A stretch of 60,836 bases of DNA from Alteromonas sp. KUL106 (lineage in GTDB: Bacteria > Pseudomonadota > Gammaproteobacteria > Enterobacterales > Alteromonadaceae), in contig NZ_BLIG01000020.1 of assembly GCF_009811415.1 (NCBI RefSeq), positions 1 to 60,836 of the forward strand, in the 5' to 3' direction. Below are positions 1 through 8,878 of this stretch, piece after piece. Each line of letters starts with the position of its first letter. Position 1 is the stretch's first letter. Made by a program: the position numbers and the translations under genes. Under the pieces are notes generated by a model. That model searched no databases and was not told the DNA's origin. It saw only the letters and a list, made by a program, of their open reading frames with translations.

Positions 1-977
1 ACGTTTGAAAGCTGAGTATTCGCATCGCTATCGTCGCTCGCCTGCTGTTTTCTAGCACTCTCTCCAAGCAACAACGACGTTAATGCACTCAGTGTCTGTT
101 GCGCGTCAGACGACAGGGACTCAAACGCTATCTCACCCTTATTATTTTCGCTGTCTAGCTGAGACAATAGATGAGCCATGACCGATGACGCGTCGCTCGC
201 ATTAACATCATCAGGGAGTTTCCAAAGTTTTCCATTTTCCTTTACAGAAATAACGTTAACCGCCTCGCCAGCAACTACTGAGATGCGATTGTTCATTCCT
301 GCATCAGAATTGTCTGAGGGTTGTTCACTTTTTCCCAAACGGTTAGCAACAGTTTCAACGTAGGCGACCCAGTCTGGCTCTCTCTCATTTATGCTCGACT
401 TTTCGTCAGGCGTGCCTGGCGCGGCAATAACGCCTGCCTGGGCATCTTTTTTGCCACCTTCGCCAATGATGAACTCTATGTCATTTACGCTCTTTTGCTC
501 AACGTTACCTGCTGCATCATCCACCGCTAGACCAGTAGTTTCCTCGTCAGCACTAACATGCGTGTTTTTTGATAATGCCGATTCATCCCGATTCTCGTTT
601 GAACGTCTCGCTGTTAGTTCAGCAGACGCATCCTCTTTGTTTTTGCTTACTGGCAAATCGTCCTGAACAGGTAAATCAGTATGACCCGCATCTCGGTCTT
701 TCCCGCGTTTCACCGTTTCACTAGATGCTTGAGAGCTTGCATGAGTGCCGTCTGAACGGTTTACGTTCCGAGACTGAGAGCGCTGGGCTTCATTATCATT
801 TAATACAAAATCCGCTTTGCTCGTTTTCGCTTCTTGATAGAGTCGATTAAATGCTTGGTTGTTTTCACTGCTCGTTTCTTGCTGTGTACCAATCCCTGTC
901 TCAACGGCTTTGGCCGTGCTCGAAGCAGAAAAAGGTAATGCGGCAATGTCTGTTTTATGTGCGGCAACTTGTTGCAT
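1..977 (-). CDS. fliK: Flagellar hook-length control protein FliK, N-terminal part (cut by window edge)
   Basis: The minus strand is open from an ATG at 977 to the window edge (325 codons). The translation is hydrophilic, rich in Ser, Asp, Glu, Asn and Gln, and of low complexity, as is usual for the disordered N-terminal molecular-ruler part of FliK. FliK is secreted during hook assembly and switches export from rod/hook to filament substrates through FlhB. The C-terminal switching domain lies outside the window, so the identity rests mainly on position after fliEFGHIJ and on composition. A sigma-54-like promoter lies about 310 bases upstream, suggesting that fliK starts its own transcription unit. 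Confidence 0.75.
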   Translation of the reverse strand, partial: MQQVAAHKTDIAALPFSASSTAKAVETGIGTQQETSSENNQAFNRLYQEAKTSKADFVLNDNEAQRSQSRNVNRSDGTHASSQASSETVKRGKDRDAGHTDLPVQDDLPVSKNKEDASAELTARRSNENRDESALSKNTHVSADEETTGLAVDDAAGNVEQKSVNDIEFIIGEGGKKDAQAGVIAAPGTPDEKSSINEREPDWVAYVETVANRLGKSEQPSDNSDAGMNNRISVVAGEAVNVISVKENGKLWKLPDDVNASDASSVMAHLLSQLDSENNKGEIAFESLSSDAQQTLSALTSLLLGESARKQQASDDSDANTQLSN

Positions 978-1286
978 ATTGTCCTACCGTCCTACATTTT
1001 AATCGTCTTTCACCAAGAAGACGCTATGTGATGCGTCTAACTCGCTTGGTATCATCTTGAGATACTTGAAGCGAAGTTAATCGCAAACCCATCAACGCTT
1101 TATACATAACAATCACTTAGCTTTAACTGAGTAGCCTATATCGCTATCGTTCTTCTTTAAGGCTTATGCCTGCTGAGGGCCGCATGTCTTAATCTGTATT
1201 ACGTATTAAAACTTAAAGAATTGCTGATAAACCATTATGACTATGACTAAACAATGGCGCTGCGTTGATACATTGTATGAAGGTTT

Positions 1287-1302
1287 TGCAAGGGTTGAGC
1301 CA
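1287..1302 (-). promoter_or_regulatory. Sigma-54 (-24/-12) promoter for fliK
   Basis: The minus strand reads TGGCTCAACCCTTGCA, with GG and GC ten bases apart, a good fit to TGGCACG-N4-TTGCA. It lies in the 351-base gap (978-1328) between fliJ and fliK and predicts a leader of about 300 bases. The rest of this gap shows no other gene. Confidence 0.6.
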
Positions 1303-1313
1303 AAGTGGCTCAA
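1295..1313 (-). terminator. Hairpin just past the fliJ stop (weak terminator or RNA end structure)
   Basis: TTGAGCCA and TGGCTCAA form an 8-bp perfect stem with a 3-base loop directly after fliJ. The minus-strand continuation is CCCTTGC and not a T run, so intrinsic termination would be weak. The stem overlaps the -24 box of the fliK sigma-54 site. Confidence 0.35.
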
Positions 1314-1328
1314 GGCTGGATTAATTAT

Positions 1329-1775
1329 TTAGAATGGTGAGCGTTTGGCTCTGAAAAATCGTTGGGTGGCAAATTCATCCATCATGGCCTGCTCTGCTTT
1401 TGCTTCTTTTTTCTTTTCAGCTAAATTTTTCTTGTCTAGCAGTAAAGTCACGGCTTTAACCTTTTGCTGTTGTTTCAGCCACATTTGTTTGCGCTGATCG
1501 GCTGCCATTTGAGCACGCGCGATAACTTGCATTTGCTGCTCACAGGCTTTGTCCAGCTTGCCGACAAAAGACAAATGCTGCTGGTAATAGGTTGCGGTAA
1601 CGCCAGCTTGCCCAGTTTGTTGGATACCTTTTATATAATCAATTCGGTATTGCTCAAGACTTGTTAACTTTTGCTTTTGCTGATTAACATTTTGCTGAGC
1701 CTGTTGAAAATAACGCGCTTCTCTCTGTTCTTTTTCACGTTCAAACTCAGCCAGTCGAACAAGTTGTTGAGACAT
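1329..1775 (-). CDS. fliJ: Flagellar export protein FliJ
   Basis: This 148-residue protein is almost entirely charged, Gln-rich and Lys/Glu-rich helix, as expected for FliJ, the small coiled-coil stalk that sits in the FliI ATPase ring and links it to FlhA. The ATG is preceded by AAAGGAAA at good spacing. It follows fliI by 59 bases in the fliEFGHIJ order. The family is poorly conserved in sequence, so length, coiled-coil character and position carry the call. Confidence 0.85.
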   Translation of the reverse strand: MSQQLVRLAEFEREKEQREARYFQQAQQNVNQQKQKLTSLEQYRIDYIKGIQQTGQAGVTATYYQQHLSFVGKLDKACEQQMQVIARAQMAADQRKQMWLKQQQKVKAVTLLLDKKNLAEKKKEAKAEQAMMDEFATQRFFRAKRSPF

Positions 1776-1834
1776 GACGTTTCCTTTAGCTAATTATGTT
1801 ACTACCGAGGCAAAGTGCTAGATGCCATATCAAT

Positions 1835-3169
1835 TTACCCGTGCCCTAAACCTTTCGCTAGTGCTGCCATGCCTTCTAGACTTTCATCGTAAGGCAAAAC
1901 TTGCTTCATGCCTTGTTGGAGAAAAGCGTTAATGGCTGGCTCTGCACGAATAGCTAAATCGATGCGAGGATCTGAGCCTTTAGCGTACGCACCTATCGAT
2001 ATAAGATCTTGGTTTTGTTTGTAGTTGGAATAGACCTGCCTAATACGGCGCGCCATCAGCTGATGTTCTTCACTGACTACCATAGGCATAACACGACTAA
2101 TAGACGCTTCGATATCAATAGCGGGGTAATGACCGCTATCGGCAAGCGCACGCGATAAGACCACATGGCCATCTAAAATTGCCCTTGCTGCATCGGCGAT
2201 GGGATCTTGTAAATCATCCCCTTCCGTTAATACAGTATAAAACGCAGTGATAGAGCCCTGCCTTTCGCTGCCATTCCCCGCTCGTTCGACCAGGGCGGGA
2301 AGACGCGCAAATACGGAAGGTGGATACCCTTTTGTTGCTGGCGGCTCACCCACTGCCAGCGCTATCTCACGCTGCGCCATGGCATAGCGGGTAAGTGAGT
2401 CAATGAGTAATAGGACATTCATGCCTTTGTCACGAAAATACTCAGCAATTGTCACCGCCGTTTCGCAACCTTTTAACCGCATCAATGGCGAAGTATCAGC
2501 CGGTGCAGCGACCACTACGGCGCGCTTTCGCTCTTCTTCAGTCAGTATTTCATGAATAAATTCTTTTACTTCTCGTCCACGCTCGCCGACCAAGCCGACC
2601 ACCACCACGTCAGCTTCACAGCCTCGCGTCATCATGCCAAGTAAAACGCTTTTACCTACGCCACTTCCAGCGAAAAGTCCCATGCGCTGCCCCACACCAA
2701 CTGTATTCAGTGCGTTGATAGCCCTTACCCCCACATCCATGGGGGTATTAATAGGGCGTCGTATAAGCGGATTCATGGGTGGACGTGTCGTTGGAGCCCG
2801 CGCTTCTGCATCGATTTCGCCAAGTCCGTCAAGTGGCTGGCCGTTTCCATCTACGACGCGTCCCAGCAGCCCCATCCCTACGGGTAACCCGCTTTGACGA
2901 TTAAGCGGCATAACACGACTTCCAGGTACAATTCCTCGGACAGCTTCAGTAGGCATGAGGTAAGTAATATCATCACCAAAACCAACGACTTCAGCTTCTA
3001 TTTCGCCTTCAATGGTTTGAACTAGACATTGGCTACCCACGGGCAATTGGCAACCTACAGCCTCAAGCGTTAAACCAATACCTCTGACAAGTTTTCCGGC
3101 TGCAACGATAGGCGGTGAAGTGACGTGTTTCGTCAACGCTTCAAAATGATTGTGCCAAGGGCTAGTCAT
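1835..3169 (-). CDS. fliI: Flagellum-specific export ATPase FliI
   Basis: This 444-residue protein belongs to the F1-beta-like type III ATPases. The Walker A motif GSGVGKS is at about residues 168-174, the Walker B region reads LLLIDSLTR near 254-262, and the family signature [16 protein letters not shown] follows. It powers unfolding and loading of flagellar export substrates at the cytoplasmic base together with FliH and FliJ. Its length is normal for FliI. The start codon overlaps the end of fliH by 8 bases, which supports translational coupling. Confidence 0.97.
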   Translation of the reverse strand: MTSPWHNHFEALTKHVTSPPIVAAGKLVRGIGLTLEAVGCQLPVGSQCLVQTIEGEIEAEVVGFGDDITYLMPTEAVRGIVPGSRVMPLNRQSGLPVGMGLLGRVVDGNGQPLDGLGEIDAEARAPTTRPPMNPLIRRPINTPMDVGVRAINALNTVGVGQRMGLFAGSGVGKSVLLGMMTRGCEADVVVVGLVGERGREVKEFIHEILTEEERKRAVVVAAPADTSPLMRLKGCETAVTIAEYFRDKGMNVLLLIDSLTRYAMAQREIALAVGEPPATKGYPPSVFARLPALVERAGNGSERQGSITAFYTVLTEGDDLQDPIADAARAILDGHVVLSRALADSGHYPAIDIEASISRVMPMVVSEEHQLMARRIRQVYSNYKQNQDLISIGAYAKGSDPRIDLAIRAEPAINAFLQQGMKQVLPYDESLEGMAALAKGLGHG

Positions 3170-3944
3170 CAGATAGCCCTTGGTTTAATAAAAATTTATC
3201 AATGACATCACGGCAGCGACGTTCAATTGATACATCTACTGCATTTTGAGTGGTCGTTATGTCACATCCGCCACGTTCCATGGCTGGCGCTTCGATAAGA
3301 TTCCATCCTTTGTTAGCAACTTCTTCTTCACCAAAATGTGCTTTAACCAGCGAAATATCCTCAGGGTTCATATGAATCTGATAGCCGGCTTGATTGATAG
3401 GCAACGCTTTAATGCCTTCGCTCAATGCTTGAAGAATGACGTGTTGATTAGTACTTACTTCTGTCTTAATCACTGCTTTAGCAAGGGTAACCGCTAGTTT
3501 TACGAGCTGGTCACGCGTGGCGTCATTCGCTTGAGAAAGCGGATCGTGGAGTTTCTCAGCAAGCATCTGCCATGCCTCGGCTTGCGTTGCCATCTGTTGA
3601 CGTCCTTCGTCTAAGCCCTGCTCTAGGCCTTCTGCATATCCCTTTTCTTTTCCCTCGGCTAACCCCGCTTCACGTCCTTCCTCCTTTCCTTCTTCAAAGC
3701 CTTTTTCTTTACCTTCTTGATATCCTTCATCAAATGCTGCTTGTCTGATCGCTTCAATTTCTTCAGCAGTAGGTGGCTTTATTTCCTCTTCTATTTCGGG
3801 AGGTTCGTATTTCCAATCAGAACGTTTGTTAAGTGCGTTGGTTGGCTCATTTTCCCTTGATGACGAAGGATCATCGACAAAGGGCAGATCCCACTTCTTA
3901 GCCTCGTTTATCTCGTTTTCACTGAAACTTTTGTTACCGGTCAT
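3162..3944 (-). CDS. fliH: Flagellar assembly protein FliH (export ATPase regulator)
   Basis: This 260-residue protein carries a long run of Glu/Gly repeats (about residues 78-120: [21 protein letters not shown] and so on), the GxxxG-type helical repeat typical of FliH, followed by the C-terminal FliI-binding domain. FliH dimers bind FliI and tether it to the C-ring. I chose the ATG at 3944, which has an AGG-containing ribosome site. The longer reading from 3962 begins with TTG and has no clear ribosome site. The gene lies between fliG and fliI. Confidence 0.93.
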   Translation of the reverse strand: MTGNKSFSENEINEAKKWDLPFVDDPSSSRENEPTNALNKRSDWKYEPPEIEEEIKPPTAEEIEAIRQAAFDEGYQEGKEKGFEEGKEEGREAGLAEGKEKGYAEGLEQGLDEGRQQMATQAEAWQMLAEKLHDPLSQANDATRDQLVKLAVTLAKAVIKTEVSTNQHVILQALSEGIKALPINQAGYQIHMNPEDISLVKAHFGEEEVANKGWNLIEAPAMERGGCDITTTQNAVDVSIERRCRDVIDKFLLNQGLSDD

Positions 3945-3998
3945 ATGTTTACCTAGGCTCAATGGGTTGTGGTGCGCAAAGCTGTTCCTGTCATAGGT

Positions 3999-5039
3999 TT
4001 ACAGGAACTCTTCTCCGCCGCCCCCACCAAGCATAATTTCACCTGAGTCAGAAAGTCGACGGGCCACAGAAAGAATTTCTTTTTGTGCCGTTTCAACTTC
4101 GCTAATACGCACCGGACCAAGTGCTTCCAAGTCATCGGCAAGCATTTCAGCAGCGCGTTTAGACATATTGCGCATAATTTTATCTTTAAGTTCTTCGTCG
4201 GCACCTTTGATTGCTTTGAGTAGAGCATCTTGCTGAACCTCTCGCAATATTGCCTGAATACCTTTGTCGTCTACATCAACTAGATTGTCGAACACAAACA
4301 TAAGATCTTGAATTTGTTGACTCATTTCTTCGTCTTGCTCGCGGATGGCATCCATAAGCTGACCTTCGATCGCCGTATCCAGGTAGTTCATAATGTTCGC
4401 TGCTGACTTCAAGCCGCCCATTTTCGCTGCTTGCGCTCCGGCTTGACCCGCAAACTGCTTCTCCATAATCTCATTAAGCTCTTGCAGTGCTGCTGGCTGA
4501 ACTTCTTCCAGGTTAGCAATACGCATCAACAGATCTAATCGTACTTTCTCTGGGAACTGCGCCAAAATTTCAGCACTTTGCTCAGGCTCTAAGTAAGACA
4601 AAACAATCGTTTGAATCTGGGGGTGCTCGTTTCGAATTATGCTAGCCACTTGTTTTGAGTCCATCCACTTGAGTGAATCTAGACCCTTAGCGCCGCTGCC
4701 CATTAGGATTTGATCGATAAGATTTGCCGCTTTATCTTCACCAAGTGCAGCAGTCAGGGCTCGCTTCACAAAATCTTGGCTTTGGAAACCTATTGTGCTG
4801 TAGTTCTGAATTTCTTCAATAAAGTGCTTATGAACTGACGTGATCTTTGTTTGCGTCATATCATCCACTTTCGCCATTTCAGCACCAAGTTTCTGCACTT
4901 GCTTTGGCTCTAGGTGCTTTAATATCTGTGCTGCGTCTTCCTCAGATAAACTCAGCAACAAGATGGCTGCTTTCTCTACGCCCTCTAATTTACTGACGTC
5001 ATATGACGGTTCTGCAACATTGGCTAGTTCTTCGGCCAT
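3999..5039 (-). CDS. fliG: Flagellar motor switch protein FliG
   Basis: This 346-residue protein spans the full FliG length. The N-terminal domain (KAAILLLSLSEEDAAQILKH) binds FliF. The middle domain carries an EHPQ motif (NEHPQIQTIVLSYL). The charged C-terminal torque helix contains KRAAEMLADDLEALGPV. FliG forms the upper C-ring, interacts with the stator and sets rotation direction with FliM and FliN. The protein ends in a Gly-rich tail (LGGGGGEEFL). The gene sits 12 bases after fliF. Confidence 0.97.
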   Translation of the reverse strand: MAEELANVAEPSYDVSKLEGVEKAAILLLSLSEEDAAQILKHLEPKQVQKLGAEMAKVDDMTQTKITSVHKHFIEEIQNYSTIGFQSQDFVKRALTAALGEDKAANLIDQILMGSGAKGLDSLKWMDSKQVASIIRNEHPQIQTIVLSYLEPEQSAEILAQFPEKVRLDLLMRIANLEEVQPAALQELNEIMEKQFAGQAGAQAAKMGGLKSAANIMNYLDTAIEGQLMDAIREQDEEMSQQIQDLMFVFDNLVDVDDKGIQAILREVQQDALLKAIKGADEELKDKIMRNMSKRAAEMLADDLEALGPVRISEVETAQKEILSVARRLSDSGEIMLGGGGGEEFL

Positions 5040-5051
5040 AATCTTATCTCA

Positions 5052-6746
5052 CTACTCGTCTTGCATTAACCAACCCTTAACTACTTGGGCTGATAATTCA
5101 GGTTCGTTAGCCACAAGGGCGCGCACAGCTTTAAGCACATCTTCATCTTTATGAAGGTCTGGCAACATAAGCGAGCCGTCTGGCGCAAAGCCCACCTGAC
5201 CTTCATCGAAGTCAGACGTTAGCATGCTAATGGTGTCGTCACCTAAATCAAGACCTTCATCTGCATCAAATTCATCAGCCTCGTTAGACTCATCAGGATT
5301 GATGAGACGGCGCAGCATGGGACGAATCACAAAGATGATAAGTACTATTATAACTAAGCCACCAACCACTAGCTTAAGAATGGGGAGAAAACCTGGCTGC
5401 TCCCAAAGCGGCGCATCTTCAGTTTCACCTGTATCCATTCGAGTAAAGGGTACACTCACTACCTCTAGCGAATCACCACGGGTAACATCAAAACCAATGC
5501 CCCCCTGAAGCAGTCTGCGAATGTTCAGGATCTCTTCCTGTTTGCGCGGTGTTGGCGTCATCGTTCCGTCTTCACCTGCCACTTGAGTATAGTCAACAGC
5601 AACAGACACGCTCAGTCTTCTTATAACGCCAGTTTGTTTTTTCGTATGACTAATCGTGGTGTCGAGTTCATAATTTCGGGTCGACTCTTTCGCTGTACGA
5701 CCTGGCATGCTTGGCTGGTTACCACCACCGGCATTCTCAGGGATATTTGAATCAAGTGGAGGTTGGTTTGATAACGCACCCGGAATTCCGCCGACGCCAC
5801 CGCCCACGCTATTTTCTTCAACAATCATCTCGCTTCTTACAGCAGGAAGGTCTGGGTTATAGCTGCGCTGGGTTTGCTCCATGGCAGTGAAATCCATTGC
5901 CACGTCAGCTTGGGCGGTATAATTTCCAATACCAAGAACTGGGATAAGAATCGCGTCGATTTTCTCTAAGTATTCTTGCTCGCGCTGACGCTCAATCTCA
6001 TACTCTTTTCGAGCGCGAGAACTTAATGAGTCTTGTGAACCTGAGTTAAGCAAACGGCCATTACTGTCTGTGACCGTTACTTTTGACGGTTCCATGTTTT
6101 GCACTGCAGAAGCAACGATATCGACAACTGCATCCACTTCTTCACCAGCGATAACCGCACCTCGTTTAGCGGTAAGCACAACCGTCGCAGACGCTTTCTT
6201 TTCTCTTCGTGCAAATACGTTTTCTTTTGGCATAGCCAATAAAACTCGTGCCTTTTGAATACTGGCGATATCTTCGATAGTGGCAGCAATCTGTTGCTCT
6301 CTTGCGTGTTTTAAACGCTCCATTTCAACACGTTGACTAACGCCGAAGCCCATATCTTGCATGATAATATCGGTGCCTGCATCAGAGGCTTTGGTTAACC
6401 CTTGTCGAGTCATACCCAGGCGGATATTTTGAAATTCATCGCTTCTTACGTAAACAATATTCCCCTCAAGCTTGTATTCAATTTGATTGGCGTCCATGTA
6501 ATCAAGGGTTTCGATAAGCTCTTGTGTTTCCATTTTCGCAAGGGGGCGATAATCTGGCTCCTGAGACCACATAAAAATAAAAATCGCGATGGCCACACAG
6601 ATAACAAGCACAACGACCATCGCCATTTGACGCATCATGTCAGCGCTGCCTAACGTATCCATGAAGCCGGACTTATTTTCCGGCTCGTTATCCACCGCTT
6701 GATTTTGATCAGGAACCGTTAGGTTTGTACCTGTTGCTTCAGCCAT
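5052..6746 (-). CDS. fliF: Flagellar MS-ring protein FliF
   Basis: This 564-residue protein has two transmembrane helices, one near residues 37-60 (MAMVVVLVICVAIAIFIFMW) and one near 455-475 (LVVGGLVIIVLIIFVI), with the large periplasmic ring-building region between them. The C-terminal cytoplasmic tail is acidic and contacts FliG. A Gly/Pro-rich linker (around GGGVGGIPGALSNQPP) matches the variable periplasmic beta-collar loop of the family. FliF builds the MS-ring on which the export gate and switch assemble. Confidence 0.97.
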   Translation of the reverse strand: MAEATGTNLTVPDQNQAVDNEPENKSGFMDTLGSADMMRQMAMVVVLVICVAIAIFIFMWSQEPDYRPLAKMETQELIETLDYMDANQIEYKLEGNIVYVRSDEFQNIRLGMTRQGLTKASDAGTDIIMQDMGFGVSQRVEMERLKHAREQQIAATIEDIASIQKARVLLAMPKENVFARREKKASATVVLTAKRGAVIAGEEVDAVVDIVASAVQNMEPSKVTVTDSNGRLLNSGSQDSLSSRARKEYEIERQREQEYLEKIDAILIPVLGIGNYTAQADVAMDFTAMEQTQRSYNPDLPAVRSEMIVEENSVGGGVGGIPGALSNQPPLDSNIPENAGGGNQPSMPGRTAKESTRNYELDTTISHTKKQTGVIRRLSVSVAVDYTQVAGEDGTMTPTPRKQEEILNIRRLLQGGIGFDVTRGDSLEVVSVPFTRMDTGETEDAPLWEQPGFLPILKLVVGGLVIIVLIIFVIRPMLRRLINPDESNEADEFDADEGLDLGDDTISMLTSDFDEGQVGFAPDGSLMLPDLHKDEDVLKAVRALVANEPELSAQVVKGWLMQDE

Positions 6747-6758
6747 AACCTACTCCAC

Positions 6759-7094
6759 CTACACCGGCATATTCATTATTGTTTTATAGGCTTCAAGTAC
6801 TTTGTTACGCACTTGAACTGTCGCTTCAAAGGCAATGCCTGATTTCTCTTTAGTTAACATTACCTGGGCTAAGCTGAGACTGGGATCCCCCATCTCAAAG
6901 CGTTGCTGTACGTCTTTTGACTCTAGCTGCATATTATTCACGCCATCCACTGCATTTTTAAGCATGGTCGAGAAATCACTTGCAGAGCTATTGATCTCGG
7001 TAAGCGACTGCTGTTGAGGCTCATTAACTTGAAGACGAGTTTGTCCAATCATGTTTTGCATTTCTTGATACAAACTATTGGCTTTAACGTCCAT
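6759..7094 (-). CDS. fliE: Flagellar hook-basal body complex protein FliE
   Basis: This 111-residue protein has the FliE pattern: FSTMLKNAVDGVNNMQLESKD in the middle, then the conserved C-terminal segment ALQ-like LAQVMLTKEKSGIAFEATVQV. FliE joins the MS-ring to the proximal rod and is the first rod substrate. The ATG at 7094 is preceded by AGGAG at five bases. The in-frame GTG at 7100 overlaps that ribosome site and is less likely. The gene is first in the fliEFGHIJ operon and follows a strong sigma-54 site. Confidence 0.94.
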   Translation of the reverse strand: MDVKANSLYQEMQNMIGQTRLQVNEPQQQSLTEINSSASDFSTMLKNAVDGVNNMQLESKDVQQRFEMGDPSLSLAQVMLTKEKSGIAFEATVQVRNKVLEAYKTIMNMPV

Positions 7095-7161
7095 ACGCAC
7101 TCCTAGTGTTTCTTTGAAAACCGCCTAAACGATGGCGAAATACATAATATAGAAGCGATTT

Positions 7162-7177
7162 TGCAAGTGGCTTGCCA
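7162..7177 (-). promoter_or_regulatory. Sigma-54 promoter of the fliEFGHIJ operon
   Basis: The minus strand reads TGGCAAGCCACTTGCA, matching TGGCACG-N4-TTGCA with the correct ten-base spacing between GG and GC. The predicted leader before the fliE ATG is about 58 bases. It is presumably activated by FlrA or FlrC, the sigma-54 activators encoded next door. Confidence 0.8.
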
Positions 7178-7261
7178 ACTTTTAAAAGCCATTAAAATCA
7201 TAAGGATAGGAAAATAAAACGGCAAAAAGCCAAATTAATGACGTTGGTCTAGAGACCGACA

Positions 7262-7299
7262 ACAAAAAACCGCCGCCTAATATACAGCAGAGGCGACGG
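7262..7299 (-). terminator. Intrinsic terminator of the flr operon
   Basis: On the minus strand CCGTCGCCT pairs with AGGCGGCGG (one G-U pair) around a 12-base loop, followed by TTTTTTG. It lies beyond the flrC stop, with a MITE-like element between gene and terminator. Confidence 0.8.
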
Positions 7300-7328
7300 T
7301 AAAATAGTAAAGAGAAGAGGAGTATTAA

Positions 7329-7512
7329 TACCAATCCGCATAGATAATTGCCCACTCAGAAGCTTGCCAGACCTTCCCGTAGGGCGAGTTTAAAGTGTCC
7401 GTACTCTTTGTTGTGTCACCTTGATGTAGAACCACTATACCTGCGGTAACACGCCGCGATTACGAACATTTTAAGTTTCGCTGAGTGGATTATTATCTAT
7501 GCGGACTGGTAT
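7329..7512. mobile_element. MITE-like element, copy A (184 bp)
   Basis: The ends are inverted repeats of about 30 bases: TACCAATCCGCATAGATAAT on the left and the complement of ATTATCTATGCGGACTGGTA on the right, each followed inward by a CCACTCAG block. There is no coding capacity. The interior is nearly identical to the element at 29783-30045 read on the other strand, except that the latter has about 80 extra bases near one end. It begins 12 bases past the flrC stop and separates that gene from its terminator. Confidence 0.85.
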
Positions 7513-7524
7513 AAGACATTAGCC

Positions 7525-8862
7525 TTAGGCTGGTACTTCGATACCGTCTTCACGCATGCGAGCAAGCTTATAACGAAGCGTTCGTGGGCTGATGCCTAAC
7601 TTTTCCGCCACATCTTTTCGCTTGCCGTTACACGATACAAGTGTATCAAGTATAATTTGGTGCTCTTGATAACGGAGCTCAGAACCCAGCCTATTATCTT
7701 CGGCATGCTCTTGAACAGTCTCGATGGATGAGGATACATCTTCATCGATCATAAGGTCTGCGGCATCTATTTCCTTATTTTCACAAAGAATTAGTGCGCG
7801 TTGAACCACATTTTCTAGTTCCCGCACATTGCCCGGCCAGGCATAGTGAGAAAGTTTATTTCGTGCTGACGCACTTAAACGTATTGTGCCTAAGCCCTGT
7901 AAACTGGCGTGACGTTGAACGAGGTGTTCAGCAAGGGGAACAATGTCTCCTGGACGCTCACATAATGGTCGCCACTCTATTGGAAATACATTTAGACGGT
8001 AATACAGATCTTCTCTGAATTCGCCTGCGTCTACCGCTTTACGCAGATCTCGGTTACTTGTAGCAATTACGCGGACGTTAAGTTTTACCGTTTTACGGCC
8101 ACCAAGTCGCTCTACTTCTCGCTCTTGCAATACGCGAAGGAGCTTGGCTTGTAGTGCCAAATCCATTTCGGTGATTTCATCAAGCAATAATGTTCCGTCT
8201 TGGGCCTGCTCAAATTTGCCTGGGCACGCTTGAATAGCGCCGGTAAATGCGCCTTTTTCATAACCAAACAGCGTCGCTTCAAGCATATTCTCAGGAATAG
8301 CAGCACAGTTAATTGCGACGAACGGCGCGTCATTGCGCGGCGACTGGTCATGAATATAGCGAGAAAGGACTTCCTTCCCTGATCCGCTAGGCCCCATCAC
8401 CATTACTGTTGCGTCAGATTTCGCGACTTTACGAGAAAGTTCAAGTAGCTTAAGGCTTGAAGGGTCTGCAACGATGGGCGTACGCGATATTATTTTTTGA
8501 GCAGGAGCATAACGCCCCACTAGATTGAGCAGTACCTCTGGGGCAAAGGGCTTCGATAAGTAGTCAGTCGCACCATCTCTCATGGCCTGTACGGCATCGT
8601 CAATAGTGGCATATGCTGTCATTAACAGCACAGGCAAATTGGGGTATTTTGCTTTGATATTTTTTAAGAGTGAAAGCCCACTCATTTCGCCCATTTGAAT
8701 ATCGCTTACCACCAAATCGACAGATTGCGATGAGAGCACCAAAAGCGCCTGTTCAGCGCAGTCAGCTTCTACTACGTCGTAGTTACCAAGCAACAATGTG
8801 TCAAGGAGTGCTTCGCGTAAACCTGCATCATCTTCAACAATAAGAATAGTAGTTTTAGACAT
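7525..8862 (-). CDS. flrC: Sigma-54-dependent flagellar response regulator FlrC/FleR
   Basis: This 445-residue protein has three parts. The receiver domain (1-120) has acidic residues D11 and D12 and phospho-acceptor D54 in VVSDIQMGEM. The AAA+ domain (about 130-370) has the Walker A GPSGSGKE and the sigma-54 contact loop GAFTGA. A Fis-type helix-turn-helix lies at the C-terminus (GKRKDVAEKLGISPRTLRYK). FlrC, phosphorylated by FlrB, activates class III flagellar genes for basal body, hook and core flagellin. It lies 16 bases after flrB. Confidence 0.95.
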   Translation of the reverse strand: MSKTTILIVEDDAGLREALLDTLLLGNYDVVEADCAEQALLVLSSQSVDLVVSDIQMGEMSGLSLLKNIKAKYPNLPVLLMTAYATIDDAVQAMRDGATDYLSKPFAPEVLLNLVGRYAPAQKIISRTPIVADPSSLKLLELSRKVAKSDATVMVMGPSGSGKEVLSRYIHDQSPRNDAPFVAINCAAIPENMLEATLFGYEKGAFTGAIQACPGKFEQAQDGTLLLDEITEMDLALQAKLLRVLQEREVERLGGRKTVKLNVRVIATSNRDLRKAVDAGEFREDLYYRLNVFPIEWRPLCERPGDIVPLAEHLVQRHASLQGLGTIRLSASARNKLSHYAWPGNVRELENVVQRALILCENKEIDAADLMIDEDVSSSIETVQEHAEDNRLGSELRYQEHQIILDTLVSCNGKRKDVAEKLGISPRTLRYKLARMREDGIEVPA

Positions 8863-8878
8863 GATTTTCTCCTATGAC

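Noticed and set aside
3162..3944. Repeated Gly/Glu codons in fliH as a possible DNA repeat array
   Set aside because: The pattern is the known GxxxG-type protein repeat of FliH and not a DNA repeat element.
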